DNA of 64,000 nucleotides from Treponema sp. OMZ 787 (lineage in GTDB: Bacteria; Spirochaetota; Spirochaetia; Treponematales; Treponemataceae): the NCBI RefSeq assembly GCF_024181225.1, contig NZ_CP051198.1, forward strand, positions 1,798,001 through 1,862,000. Reading direction: 5' to 3'. Made by a program: the position numbers and the translations under genes. The notes beneath the pieces were generated by a model. The model was not told where the DNA came from. It was given only the letters and a program-made list of their open reading frames with translations, and ran no database searches. Shown here one piece after another: positions 16,954 through 24,622 of the stretch. Position 1 is the stretch's first letter, and each line of letters starts with the position of its first letter.

Positions 16954-17226
16954 AAAAACCCCATACCGTTTATTTAATTTACCTCTACAGACAGCCTGGA
17001 AGGATTTTGCATATAAAAAAAGATATTTTTTTTCAAAAGAGCATAGAAAACCCTTGCTTTGTTATAATTTTTATAAAAAAGCTCACTTAAACCAAATGAC
17101 CGGCCGCCTGCAAAAGATCGCCGAAACAGATTCCAATGCCGGAGAAACCTTAATATTCATATGATAATACAATAAAAAATAAAGATTTTCAATAGGTTAT
17201 ACAAATAAAATGAAAATCACCTAACA
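16954..17226. other. Intergenic region, no gene found
   Basis: I see no supported gene here. A possible extended -10 box, TGT followed by TATAAT (17060-17068, plus strand), has no clear -35 and only a 22-codon ORF after it. The region separates the glycan locus from a decayed CBS-domain gene. Confidence 0.4.
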
Positions 17227-17640
17227 TTAATCCGAACCATAGGCAGTTTTATGCAGCTCTATTATTTTTCTGTGTAAAAAATGATCTACGGTGTCTTTTT
17301 CAGCCATGCCCAAGTGCCCGCCCTGTCTCCGGCTGTAGGAACAGCGTAAGTATCTTTTTCGGTATAAAGCTCATATAACTTTTAAGCCTGTTTTTTCAGA
17401 GCAGACAATTTCGGCAGGCTGCATTATGTCCATGGCAAAAACGCAGTCATAAATCGCCGTCATCGTCAAAGTTTCTTTTAACTGATCCAAAATAATCACT
17501 CCTGCAAGCCTTCCGTCATCTACTTTGACAAGCCTTTCCATGAAACATGACATCTCTAATAGATAAAGAAGCGATTAAATCTTCTTCGGTAAAATCAAGA
17601 CCGTATTCTCCGGATTATTAACAACAGCCCTATTATTATA
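17227..17640 (-). pseudogene. CBS-domain protein remnant, perhaps from a CLC-type channel
   Basis: Pieces of one protein lie in different frames. The upstream piece reads GEYGLDFTEEDLIASLSIRDVM. The middle piece (17371-17553) reads LVKVDDGRLAGVIILDQLK and AMDIMQPAEIV, a classic CBS-domain pattern. The end, in yet another frame, reads AEKDTVDHFLHRKIIELHK and stops at 17227. The order RDVM, then VDDGRLAGVI, then DIMQP is that of a tandem CBS region, often at the C-terminus of CLC chloride channels. At least two frameshifts or small deletions are needed to explain it. No channel domain remains. Confidence 0.6.
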
Positions 17641-17688
17641 CCGATAACAACGTTATCTTAAAGACAAAAAACAAAATTTTTAATCAAA

Positions 17689-17717
17689 TTGACAAGCTGG
17701 TAAAAAGAGTGTAAACT
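17689..17717 (+). promoter_or_regulatory. Promoter of the 79-residue gene, leaderless layout
   Basis: TTGACA (17689-17694), 17 bp, TAAACT (17712-17717), then six bases and ATG at 17724. The transcript would start at or next to the A of the start codon. A GATAAC-N3-GTTATC inverted repeat (17643-17657) lies about 30 bp upstream and may be an operator. Confidence 0.65.
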
Positions 17718-17723
17718 CCTCCC

Positions 17724-17963
17724 ATGACCCTGTATGAATATTATATGATTTACCCTGACGGAGAAAAACAAGAAATAGGCGGCCCCATATCCATAGGAGC
17801 CTTTTTGGACATCAACGGAAACGAGCTGCCTCAGAGACTTCCTACAAACAAGATGATAGCTTATCAGGTACAAAGTAAACGCACCATAGAAAACCGAGGA
17901 ATAGTCCAAATTATTTATACTGTAGAACAGCTAGATTCCGAAGAACTTTTAGACTATGTTTAA
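17724..17963 (+). CDS. Small hypothetical protein
   Basis: The 79-residue soluble protein starts MTLYEYYMIYPDGEKQEIGG and ends QLDSEELLDYV. It is beta-rich by eye, without a family motif that I recognise. It has a very good promoter directly in front of the ATG and no Shine-Dalgarno sequence, which supports it being real on the plus strand rather than the overlapping minus-strand frame. The next gene, 22 bp downstream, is probably cotranscribed. Confidence 0.6.
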   Translation: MTLYEYYMIYPDGEKQEIGGPISIGAFLDINGNELPQRLPTNKMIAYQVQSKRTIENRGIVQIIYTVEQLDSEELLDYV

Positions 17964-17985
17964 ATACTGAAATCAATTTTTATAA

Positions 17986-18651
17986 ATGATAAATACATAT
18001 AACGAAAGCGATTTACATAAAAGCCTAAAAGAGCACTTTTGCCCAAAAAACGGAAAAACGGAGCAGCCGCTTTTAGGAAGCATCTGCGATATTCTTTGCG
18101 ATACGGGAAAGGTAATAGAGATACAAACTTCAAATTTAAGTTCCCTAAGAGTGAAGTTAGAAAAATTTTTACCTAAACACAAGGTTTTGATAATCTACCC
18201 TATAGCTTTAACTTCGTATATACAAGTTTTAAATGATGACGGTTCAATACGGCACAGGAGAAAAAGCCCTAAACACGGATCTTTTTTTCAAATATTTAAG
18301 GAACTTTCAGGCCTTTATCATTTGATAGACAATAAAAACTTAAGCTTTAAACTTGTATATATAAGCTCCGAGATTATAAAAATAGACAAGGAAGTAAAAA
18401 AGCGGAATCCCCTTAGGCCCGGAGTTATAAATAAAAAGCTCATCGAAATACACAGCTCCGAAGACTACAAAAACATGAAGGCTATATGCAAAAAAGTTTT
18501 AGATCTTGTTCCGGAAGAATTTACAAATCAAGATATAAAAAATATCGGAGCAAAAGGCTATGCTTCATATACGAGCTGGTTTTTAAGCAAGGCAGAACTT
18601 ATAAGCTCTGAGGGTAAAAAAGGCCGATTTAAACTTTACAAGAAGATTTAG
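17986..18651 (+). CDS. Hypothetical protein, possibly nuclease-like
   Basis: The 221-residue protein is not a family I can name. Its N-terminal third has an endonuclease-like look: an opening helix (ESDLHKSLKEHF), then SICDILCDTGKVIEIQTSN and KVLIIYPI, an order of D, E-x-Q and a hydrophobic strand similar to PD-(D/E)xK folds, with Gln in place of the usual Lys. The C-terminal part ends in a possible winged helix (NIGAKGYASYTSWFLSKAELI). It follows the 79-residue gene and ends before a bidirectional terminator. Nuclease activity is speculation. Confidence 0.5.
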   Translation: MINTYNESDLHKSLKEHFCPKNGKTEQPLLGSICDILCDTGKVIEIQTSNLSSLRVKLEKFLPKHKVLIIYPIALTSYIQVLNDDGSIRHRRKSPKHGSFFQIFKELSGLYHLIDNKNLSFKLVYISSEIIKIDKEVKKRNPLRPGVINKKLIEIHSSEDYKNMKAICKKVLDLVPEEFTNQDIKNIGAKGYASYTSWFLSKAELISSEGKKGRFKLYKKI

Positions 18652-18690
18652 TCAGTACTTATTTAAATTAAATAATTTGTTAAAACATAA

Positions 18691-18733
18691 AAAAAAGGTT
18701 AAAAACATCAAACCTGAGTTTTTAACCTTTTTT
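18691..18733. terminator. Bidirectional terminator
   Basis: A perfect 16-bp stem: arms 18691-18706 (AAAAAAGGTTAAAAAC) and 18718-18733, with an 11-base loop. The stem gives a T-run on either strand. It sits between the convergent 221-residue gene and the FlaA-like pair. Confidence 0.85.
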
Positions 18734-18780
18734 AAGAAAAAAATAAATTTTGAAAGCTAAAACAACTTCAAAAGTAATTT

Positions 18781-19521
18781 TTACCAGTTGTCGGACATAT
18801 CGTCCTTATCTCTCATATCAACTTCATACAAGTCGCTTACAACTCTCAAATCATCAAAGTAGATGTAGTAATGACCATAAGCTTCTTCAGGATCGCATTC
18901 AACACGGAAACCTACAATCTTAAGTCCCATGCTTGTTCCATAGTGATAATCTTTCTGGATAATACCTGTTTTTCCGGCAGAGTTCTGCGGAGGAATCGCA
19001 ACAGTCATAAGTTTCCAGCCTGAGTGGTTTAGCTTACCTACATAGAGTTCAAACTTTTTACCCCAAAAATCTTCTACAATGAGTTTAATTGTATGGGGAT
19101 AACTTCGTCCTACAACCCAGAAACTGGCTGTTTTAGCTATACCTTCAACAGGGAGAGCCTTTGTTGCATGAACCTCAAAGGAGTTATAACCGCGCCGATA
19201 AAAAGAAACCTTTACACCAAGAACCTTTTCATCTGCAAGCTCAAGACCTTCCTCTGCAGGAATGGGCTTTTTATTCAAAGGATTACCGTTAAAAAGCCTG
19301 GAGCGGATTACCCCCTCATCAGCCGACATCTTTGCAAACCAAGTACCTTCGCTTTCAAACTTTTCGATAGAAACTTCTTTAATTCTCTGCTCGGCAGAAT
19401 CAATACCGATTTTATTAGGATCAGCGGCATCTACCGTAGAAAAGTCGTTATTTTGCTGTGCAAAAGAAAATGTCACAAAACCGACCAAAAACAAAAATAT
19501 AGCAATACTCTTTTTCATCAT
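18781..19521 (-). CDS. FlaA-like flagellar filament outer layer protein
   Basis: The 246-residue protein has a signal peptide (KKSIAIFLFLVGFVTFSFAQ) with cleavage after Ala-Gln, fitting export to the periplasm where spirochaete flagella lie. The mature part resembles FlaA sheath proteins: a jelly-roll-like domain with KVSFYRRGYNSFEVHA, ASFWVVGRSYPHTIKLIVED and HYYIYFDDLRVVSDLYEV. It is related to, but not identical with, the product of the gene 18 bp upstream. It is the second gene of a two-gene operon read from a consensus promoter and ends next to a strong terminator. Confidence 0.8.
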   Translation of the reverse strand: MMKKSIAIFLFLVGFVTFSFAQQNNDFSTVDAADPNKIGIDSAEQRIKEVSIEKFESEGTWFAKMSADEGVIRSRLFNGNPLNKKPIPAEEGLELADEKVLGVKVSFYRRGYNSFEVHATKALPVEGIAKTASFWVVGRSYPHTIKLIVEDFWGKKFELYVGKLNHSGWKLMTVAIPPQNSAGKTGIIQKDYHYGTSMGLKIVGFRVECDPEEAYGHYYIYFDDLRVVSDLYEVDMRDKDDMSDNW

Positions 19522-19539
19522 CTAACCTCCACACCGAAA

Positions 19540-20250
19540 CTATTCGGTTTTTTCACCTTCAAAAGATAGATCTGCCAATTCATAGCCGTCATAAGAATCG
19601 GCATAGACATCGGTTAAGGCCTTAAATTCATCAAAGAATATCTTAAATGAGTCTACTCTCTCAAAGGGAGCTGTTCTTATTCTAAACGCTACAAAAGTCA
19701 TCTTGTTCTTATTTCCAAGGTATCTGGATGCCTGCGGAATGCTCGTAGGAACAGTTACATGCATATTTTTCCAGCCCTTAAAATTAACATAGCCTAGGGG
19801 CAATGTATGAGTTCTTCCTTCGCAGTCGCGTACAATGATTTCCAAGTTATAGTAATATCCTGCACCCCAAACCCACATATCCAATCTTTGAACATTTCCT
19901 TTAAATACCGGCTCAAAGGGTTTTCCATCTTTTGAAGGAACAATATCAACCCAGTTGTCGCCCTTTCGGTTAAACTTAAATTCTATACCGATAAATTTAG
20001 CATTTTCCTTATCATCATTCATTACTTTTACGGCATGAGGCATTCCTTCCTTATATTGAATCTTAGGATAACCCTCAGTAATAAATTTACTTCCAACAGG
20101 CTGATAAGACCACCCCTGACCGTCAGGGTTGTCAAATGTATCGACCATATAAGTTTGATAATTAATCGAACCTTGCTGCGCCGTTAAAGGTGCAAATGCG
20201 AACAACAACATCAAAGTAATGCCCGCAAAAACTAAACCGCCATGTTTCAT
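19540..20250 (-). CDS. FlaA-like flagellar filament outer layer protein, first of pair
   Basis: The 236-residue protein has a signal peptide (MKHGGLVFAGITLMLLFAFA up to TAQ) and a FlaA-type mature domain: FKFNRKGDNWVDIVPSK, RLDMWVWGAGYYYNLEIIV and FKIFFDEFKALTDVYADSY. FlaA proteins form the sheath around the FlaB core of periplasmic flagella. The start is set by AAAGGAG (20257-20263) and a perfect -35/-10 pair. The tandem arrangement, divergent from an HD-domain gene, is what I would expect in Treponema. Confidence 0.8.
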   Translation of the reverse strand: MKHGGLVFAGITLMLLFAFAPLTAQQGSINYQTYMVDTFDNPDGQGWSYQPVGSKFITEGYPKIQYKEGMPHAVKVMNDDKENAKFIGIEFKFNRKGDNWVDIVPSKDGKPFEPVFKGNVQRLDMWVWGAGYYYNLEIIVRDCEGRTHTLPLGYVNFKGWKNMHVTVPTSIPQASRYLGNKNKMTFVAFRIRTAPFERVDSFKIFFDEFKALTDVYADSYDGYELADLSFEGEKTE

Positions 20251-20288
20251 GTATAACTCCTTTTGTTTCGTTTCAAACTCTGTGTTGT

Positions 20289-20317
20289 ATTATATTGTAA
20301 AAAACATTATTTGTCAA
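20289..20317 (-). promoter_or_regulatory. Consensus promoter of the FlaA-like operon
   Basis: TTGACA (20312-20317), 17 bp and TATAAT (20289-20294) on the minus strand, both boxes perfect. This is a housekeeping sigma-70 promoter, not a sigma-28 flagellar one. The untranslated leader is about 30 bases and carries the Shine-Dalgarno sequence. Confidence 0.85.
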
Positions 20318-20414
20318 ACAAAAAACAATATTTTCTGCAAAATAAGTACACATAGTGAGTATCGGCAAATTCAATCCGTTTCTACAGGGGTTTTCAAATA
20401 TAAAATCCCTGTTG

Positions 20415-20443
20415 TCGACATTATATCAAATTTATGTTATAAT
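20415..20443 (+). promoter_or_regulatory. Promoter of the HD-domain gene
   Basis: TCGACA (20415-20420), 17 bp, TATAAT (20438-20443). The start codon follows after 12 bases, so the leader would be only about 6 bases and has no Shine-Dalgarno sequence. Confidence 0.65.
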
Positions 20444-20455
20444 ATCAATTGCCTT

Positions 20456-21694
20456 ATGACCGAATTAAATGATTTTTCAAAGCCTATTCGAGATCCGATA
20501 TGGAAACACATATGGATGAATGATGAATTATATGCTCTGACAAAGACGGCTCCGTTTATGCGTCTGTACAATATAAAGCAGCTGGGCCCTACGGAGCTTG
20601 TCTATCCGGGGGCAAGTCATACACGGGCAGGCCACAGCATAGGTGTTTACAATATTGCCCTAAAAATGCTCAATCTTTTGTTAAAAAAAGGAGCTGACAG
20701 CTGGGTTTCAAAACAGGGAGCCATGTCGTTTTTAGCGGCAGCCCTCCTCCATGACCTTGGACATTTTCCTTTTACTCACTCCCTTAAAGAATTAAGATTA
20801 AAAGAACATGAAGATTTGACGGGTGAGCTTATTTTAAAGGAACCTCTGAGTTCTGCGGTAGCCGGGACAGGGGCAAATCCTGAGCAGACAGCCGCAATTA
20901 TTACCGGTAATGAAAAAAACGATACCGAAACCGTTTTTTTTCAAAAACTCTTATCGGGAGTTCTGGATCCGGACAAGCTGGACTATCTTAACAGGGATGC
21001 TTTTTATTGCGGAGTGCCTTATGGGATTCAGGACACCGATTTTATTCTTTCACAGCTCATTCCGGACAAAAAAAACGGGATAAAAATAGAATCGAAGGCT
21101 ATTCTAAGCGTTGAAAGTATCTTGTTTTCAAAATATCTTATGTATAAGTCGGTTTATTGGCACAAGGATGTTAGGATAGCAACAGCCATGATGAAAAAGG
21201 CGATATTTACCGGAATCGAAAAGGGAAGAATTTCTCCCGAGGACCTATATCATCAAGATGATGAAGGAATTTTCCGGCTGTTGGAAAAGGCTGACTACCC
21301 TGAAAAAAAGCCTGCCGAAGACCTGCGGCTCGGAAGGATCTATCATATAATAGCAGAGAAAGACTTTGAAAGCGGTAACCAAAAGCATATTGACTTAGAA
21401 GATCTGAATAAACGCCTAATGGCGGAAGAGGCTTTGGCCGAATATTTTTCGAACCAAACAAAAAGCAGGATAGACTGTGAAGACATTATTATAGATATAC
21501 CCGAGAGAATTTCTTTTGAATCGGACTTATTTATAGAAGATGAACAAAAGGTGTTCAGCGAAAGCTCTACAGTTTTTTCAAAAGAATTTATCAAAACCCT
21601 TGTTCCTTCTTTAAGAAAAATAAGGGTAGCTGTTTCGGATAAAATTTATAAAAAAAGCATAAATCTTAATCAAACAATCTTGCCGATTTTTTAA
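20456..21694 (+). CDS. HD-domain phosphohydrolase
   Basis: From ATG 20456 the product has 412 residues. The longer frame back to 20219 would run through the promoter and the divergent operon, so it is rejected. The start of the family is visible: IRDPIWKHIWMNDELYALT, RLYNIKQLGPTELVYPGA, then HTRAGHSIGVYNIA and AALLHDLGHFPFTHS, the metal-binding H...HD of COG1078 dNTPase-like hydrolases. DPDKLDYLNRDAFY provides the late Asp. These enzymes hydrolyse nucleotides, often dNTP or dGTP. The gene stands alone with its own promoter. Confidence 0.88.
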   Translation: MTELNDFSKPIRDPIWKHIWMNDELYALTKTAPFMRLYNIKQLGPTELVYPGASHTRAGHSIGVYNIALKMLNLLLKKGADSWVSKQGAMSFLAAALLHDLGHFPFTHSLKELRLKEHEDLTGELILKEPLSSAVAGTGANPEQTAAIITGNEKNDTETVFFQKLLSGVLDPDKLDYLNRDAFYCGVPYGIQDTDFILSQLIPDKKNGIKIESKAILSVESILFSKYLMYKSVYWHKDVRIATAMMKKAIFTGIEKGRISPEDLYHQDDEGIFRLLEKADYPEKKPAEDLRLGRIYHIIAEKDFESGNQKHIDLEDLNKRLMAEEALAEYFSNQTKSRIDCEDIIIDIPERISFESDLFIEDEQKVFSESSTVFSKEFIKTLVPSLRKIRVAVSDKIYKKSINLNQTILPIF

Positions 21695-21759
21695 ATATCG
21701 GATAGAATAAAATGTATATGTTGACAATATGAAGAGCAATTAACCTAAGGAGAGTATTT

Positions 21760-22461
21760 ATGATCATTCATAATGTTATGGAAGACTTGGTATATACCGA
21801 AGTCAACAAACTATTTGATGAAGCTGAAGAAAAAAAAGAAAGCTGGCTTACATGCAGTTGTATGCAATGCAGAGTCGACACGATGTGCTATGTACTCAAT
21901 CGGGTTAAACCCCGCTACATTAAATCTGGCAGGGGCCTCGCTCACTTTTTGAAATTCGAAAAAAACGAAAAAATTCAGATTATGGCAGATATTACAAGTT
22001 TAGTAATTGAAGGTATGCAAAGAGTTCTTTCTACCAAAAGACCCCATGACCATGATCCGGTAATCGAAGTTGAAAATTCTCCGGTTTTTAATTTTCCTGC
22101 AATAACAGGTAATGTTTTAAACGGCAGTAACTTTAAACCGATGGAGGATGCTGTTGTCAGCCTTAAAATGAACGGAGAAATTGTACCTCAGATGAGTATT
22201 CTTTGGGATAATCCTTATAAAATATCTGATAAGACCCCAGGAGCTTACACATTTTGCCCCAGACCAATACCGGCAGAAAAAGAAGGCGATGTTCAAAAAT
22301 TCATTTTTGTACTTAGGGCCGAAAAAGAAGGCTTTGACCCGACAAATTTTTCATTCGATATTGAGCTAACTGCAGATGCTAACACTAAGTCCCCCTTGGA
22401 CAGTTCAAACTTTTATAACATTAAAAATTTGTTCTTATGCGAACACAGTGAGGAAGAATAA
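21760..22461 (+). CDS. ComFB-like protein with extra C-terminal domain
   Basis: The N-terminal 90 or so residues match late-competence protein ComFB: NVMEDLVYTEVNKLFDE, then a Cys cluster (CSCMQC and a later Cys at TMCYVLN) likely to bind zinc, and YIKSGRGLAHF. ComFB-type domains are now known in some bacteria to bind cyclic dinucleotides. A further 130-residue region (from about 105) looks beta-rich, with GNVLNGSNFKPMEDAVVSL resembling a carboxypeptidase-regulatory-like domain. Shine-Dalgarno AGGAGAG fixes the start. The stop overlaps the purQ start by one base. Confidence 0.75.
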   Translation: MIIHNVMEDLVYTEVNKLFDEAEEKKESWLTCSCMQCRVDTMCYVLNRVKPRYIKSGRGLAHFLKFEKNEKIQIMADITSLVIEGMQRVLSTKRPHDHDPVIEVENSPVFNFPAITGNVLNGSNFKPMEDAVVSLKMNGEIVPQMSILWDNPYKISDKTPGAYTFCPRPIPAEKEGDVQKFIFVLRAEKEGFDPTNFSFDIELTADANTKSPLDSSNFYNIKNLFLCEHSEEE

Positions 22462-23276
22462 TGATGAAACCTAAAGCCCTAGTATTACATGCAACAGGTA
22501 CCAATAGGGACGGGGATGCGGCCAGAGCCTTAGAGCTTGCAGGTGCTGAACCCGAAATTGTACATATAAACAAGCTAAAAGCCAAAGAAAAAAACTGGAA
22601 GGATTATTCGATTCTTGTAATTCCCGGCGGCTTTTCTTATGCAGATGCCCTTGGTGCCGGTAAACTCTTTGCCCTCGATTTAAGCAACTACTTTTTTGAT
22701 GAGGTAAGCGAATTTGTATCGGCAGGAAAGCCTGTTATAGGCATTTGTAACGGTTTTCAGGTTTTGGTAAAGTCCGGAATCCTTCCCGGAAAAGAAAAAG
22801 ACGGAAAGGTTATTTTGGATAAGGACGGATATAAAAATAGGCAGGCCACCCTAACCCACAATAAACAGGGAAGATTCGAATGCCGCTTTACCACTATGAT
22901 CCCTCAAAAATCAAACTGTATCTGGACAAAGGACCTTAAAGGCAATATACACTGCCCAATAGCCCACGGCGAAGGACGCTTTTTGACAGATTATCAAAAA
23001 ACTCTCGATGACTTATTCGAAAAAGGGCAGGTTGCCTTGGTTTACGGAGGAAAGGATGCAGCAAAAGGCATACCCGCAAACGGAGAGTATCCCTTTAATC
23101 CTAACGGGTCTCTTGCAGATATAGCCGGAATATGCAATGCACGAGGAAATGTGTTAGGCCTCATGCCTCATCCCGAAAATAATGTGGTTATAAGAGAAAG
23201 GGATTCGGAAGAAGAAAAGGAACGCACAAGACTCTGCCTGGATATGTGGAAGGCCGGAGTCAACTACGTTCTATAA
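22461..23276 (+). CDS. purQ: Phosphoribosylformylglycinamidine synthase glutaminase subunit-like
   Basis: The 271-residue protein is a class I glutamine amidotransferase of the PurQ type. It contains VIPGGFSYADALGAGKLFA, the nucleophile motif GICNGFQVLVKSGILPG (Cys near residue 96), PIAHGEGRF and MPHPENN with the catalytic His-Glu. PurQ feeds ammonia to PurL in purine synthesis. No purL or other pur gene is present here, so this is an orphan; the neighbours are a ComFB-like gene and a lipoprotein. It could serve PurL encoded elsewhere or a different synthase. Confidence 0.8.
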   Translation: MMKPKALVLHATGTNRDGDAARALELAGAEPEIVHINKLKAKEKNWKDYSILVIPGGFSYADALGAGKLFALDLSNYFFDEVSEFVSAGKPVIGICNGFQVLVKSGILPGKEKDGKVILDKDGYKNRQATLTHNKQGRFECRFTTMIPQKSNCIWTKDLKGNIHCPIAHGEGRFLTDYQKTLDDLFEKGQVALVYGGKDAAKGIPANGEYPFNPNGSLADIAGICNARGNVLGLMPHPENNVVIRERDSEEEKERTRLCLDMWKAGVNYVL

Positions 23277-23298
23277 AAAATTTTCTTGAGGTATTTGC

Positions 23299-24618
23299 AT
23301 GAATAATTCTTTTCAAAACAGGAAACTGCTCATTTTTATTGCAGCAATCCTTATATTATCGTCTGTTTTTTTTAGCTCGTGTTCCAAAACGCTAGGCTAC
23401 GGTGTAGTAAACTGGTCGATTCCCGAATATAATCTTACCGCAGGGGATATAATACCGGTTTATGTAAAATCCAATATCGAAAAGGTTTATATTGTCGGCC
23501 TAAACGAAAAAACGGCATTAAGGGTTGAAATTCCCCTATGGCAGCTTACCTTTTTTGAATCAAAAAAAGATGCGGGTAAATTTCAGGCAAAGCTAATCGA
23601 ACATAAACACTCTTATGCAAGGGTTAAGCTGGACGGTCTCCCGATGCGCTCAAACCCGGACAATACTTCAAATCAGGTTTACCGCCTAAAACTAGGACAG
23701 CTTGTAAAAATTCTTTGGTTTGGAGAAGGGGTTCCCGTTTTAAAGGGCGGAAAACCCATGGACGGTCAATGGTATGAGGTTCTGACCGAGGATGGAGTAA
23801 GGGGCTGGTGCTTTTCATATAATCTAAACATCTATGATGAAAGAAAAATCGACTCATCGGAAACAACAAATTTAGCACAAGAGTCAGATACGGAACTTGA
23901 GGCCGCTCTAAATGAATTTTGGTATCCCGAACATTACCGAAAAATGATAAATAACAGGCAGGTTGACCTCGATAAGATAAGCCTTACATGGGGCTTTTTC
24001 CCGGGTTTACGCTCAGGTATTGCAAGAGTAGAACTTGAAAACACAAGGCTTTCTTTCCCATATACGAAGGTTATAAAAATCGGAAACAAGTATCTCTTTG
24101 AAGGATCTAACCTTTCAATGCAGATAAGGGGTAAGGATATTATTACCCTAGAATTTTCAGATAAGAGCGGTAAACACAGACTGGAAAACTTTATCACTTT
24201 AAATGCAACAACTGAGGATATAATCAATAATGAGATAAAAAGAAGAGAAACCCTAATAGAAAAGATAGCCAAAACTTCATCCGAATTTACATCGGAAAAT
24301 TTCGGTTCTTTGAAGATTCTTCCTGACGGTCAATTTATTTGGAGCGGATATAACCTACTCTCCCCCTCCATTATACCTTCCGGAGCAGGCTCTTCCGGGA
24401 GGGTAAGTTTAAAATATTTTTTGGATAAAAAACTTTTATCCGACTATCAGGGAGCTTTAAGTTTTAGATTCGAAAAAACGGCCGAGCCGGTTGTCTTTAT
24501 GTACAGTATTTCGTCCAAGGGGCTTCGCCTTGAAGCAGTAGAGTCTTCAAGTATACAGGATAATCTTGTAACACGCCGAAGTCTAGATCCGGTAATTCTG
24601 TTCTTTGCAGCAAACTAA
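23299..24618 (+). CDS. SH3-domain lipoprotein
   Basis: The 439-residue protein begins with a lipoprotein signal (KLLIFIAAILILSSVFFSSC), with Cys28 as the lipidated residue in a spirochaete-type lipobox. A bacterial SH3 domain follows at about 115-180, with LDGLPMRSNPDN, LGQLVKILWFGEG and GVRGWCFSYNLNIYDE. The remaining C-terminal half is beta-rich and unassigned. SH3b domains usually bind peptidoglycan peptides, so it is a periplasmic or outer-membrane cell-wall-binding protein. The start has GAGG nine bases upstream and it is 22 bp after purQ. Confidence 0.8.
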   Translation: MNNSFQNRKLLIFIAAILILSSVFFSSCSKTLGYGVVNWSIPEYNLTAGDIIPVYVKSNIEKVYIVGLNEKTALRVEIPLWQLTFFESKKDAGKFQAKLIEHKHSYARVKLDGLPMRSNPDNTSNQVYRLKLGQLVKILWFGEGVPVLKGGKPMDGQWYEVLTEDGVRGWCFSYNLNIYDERKIDSSETTNLAQESDTELEAALNEFWYPEHYRKMINNRQVDLDKISLTWGFFPGLRSGIARVELENTRLSFPYTKVIKIGNKYLFEGSNLSMQIRGKDIITLEFSDKSGKHRLENFITLNATTEDIINNEIKRRETLIEKIAKTSSEFTSENFGSLKILPDGQFIWSGYNLLSPSIIPSGAGSSGRVSLKYFLDKKLLSDYQGALSFRFEKTAEPVVFMYSISSKGLRLEAVESSSIQDNLVTRRSLDPVILFFAAN

Positions 24619-24622
24619 AGCC

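Noticed and set aside
17658-17909. Minus-strand ORF of 83 codons
   Set aside because: It runs antisense to the 79-residue gene, which has a strong promoter on the plus strand.
20219-20455. N-terminal extension of the HD-domain gene
   Set aside because: It would cross the divergent FlaA promoter and its own -35/-10, and it has no family similarity.
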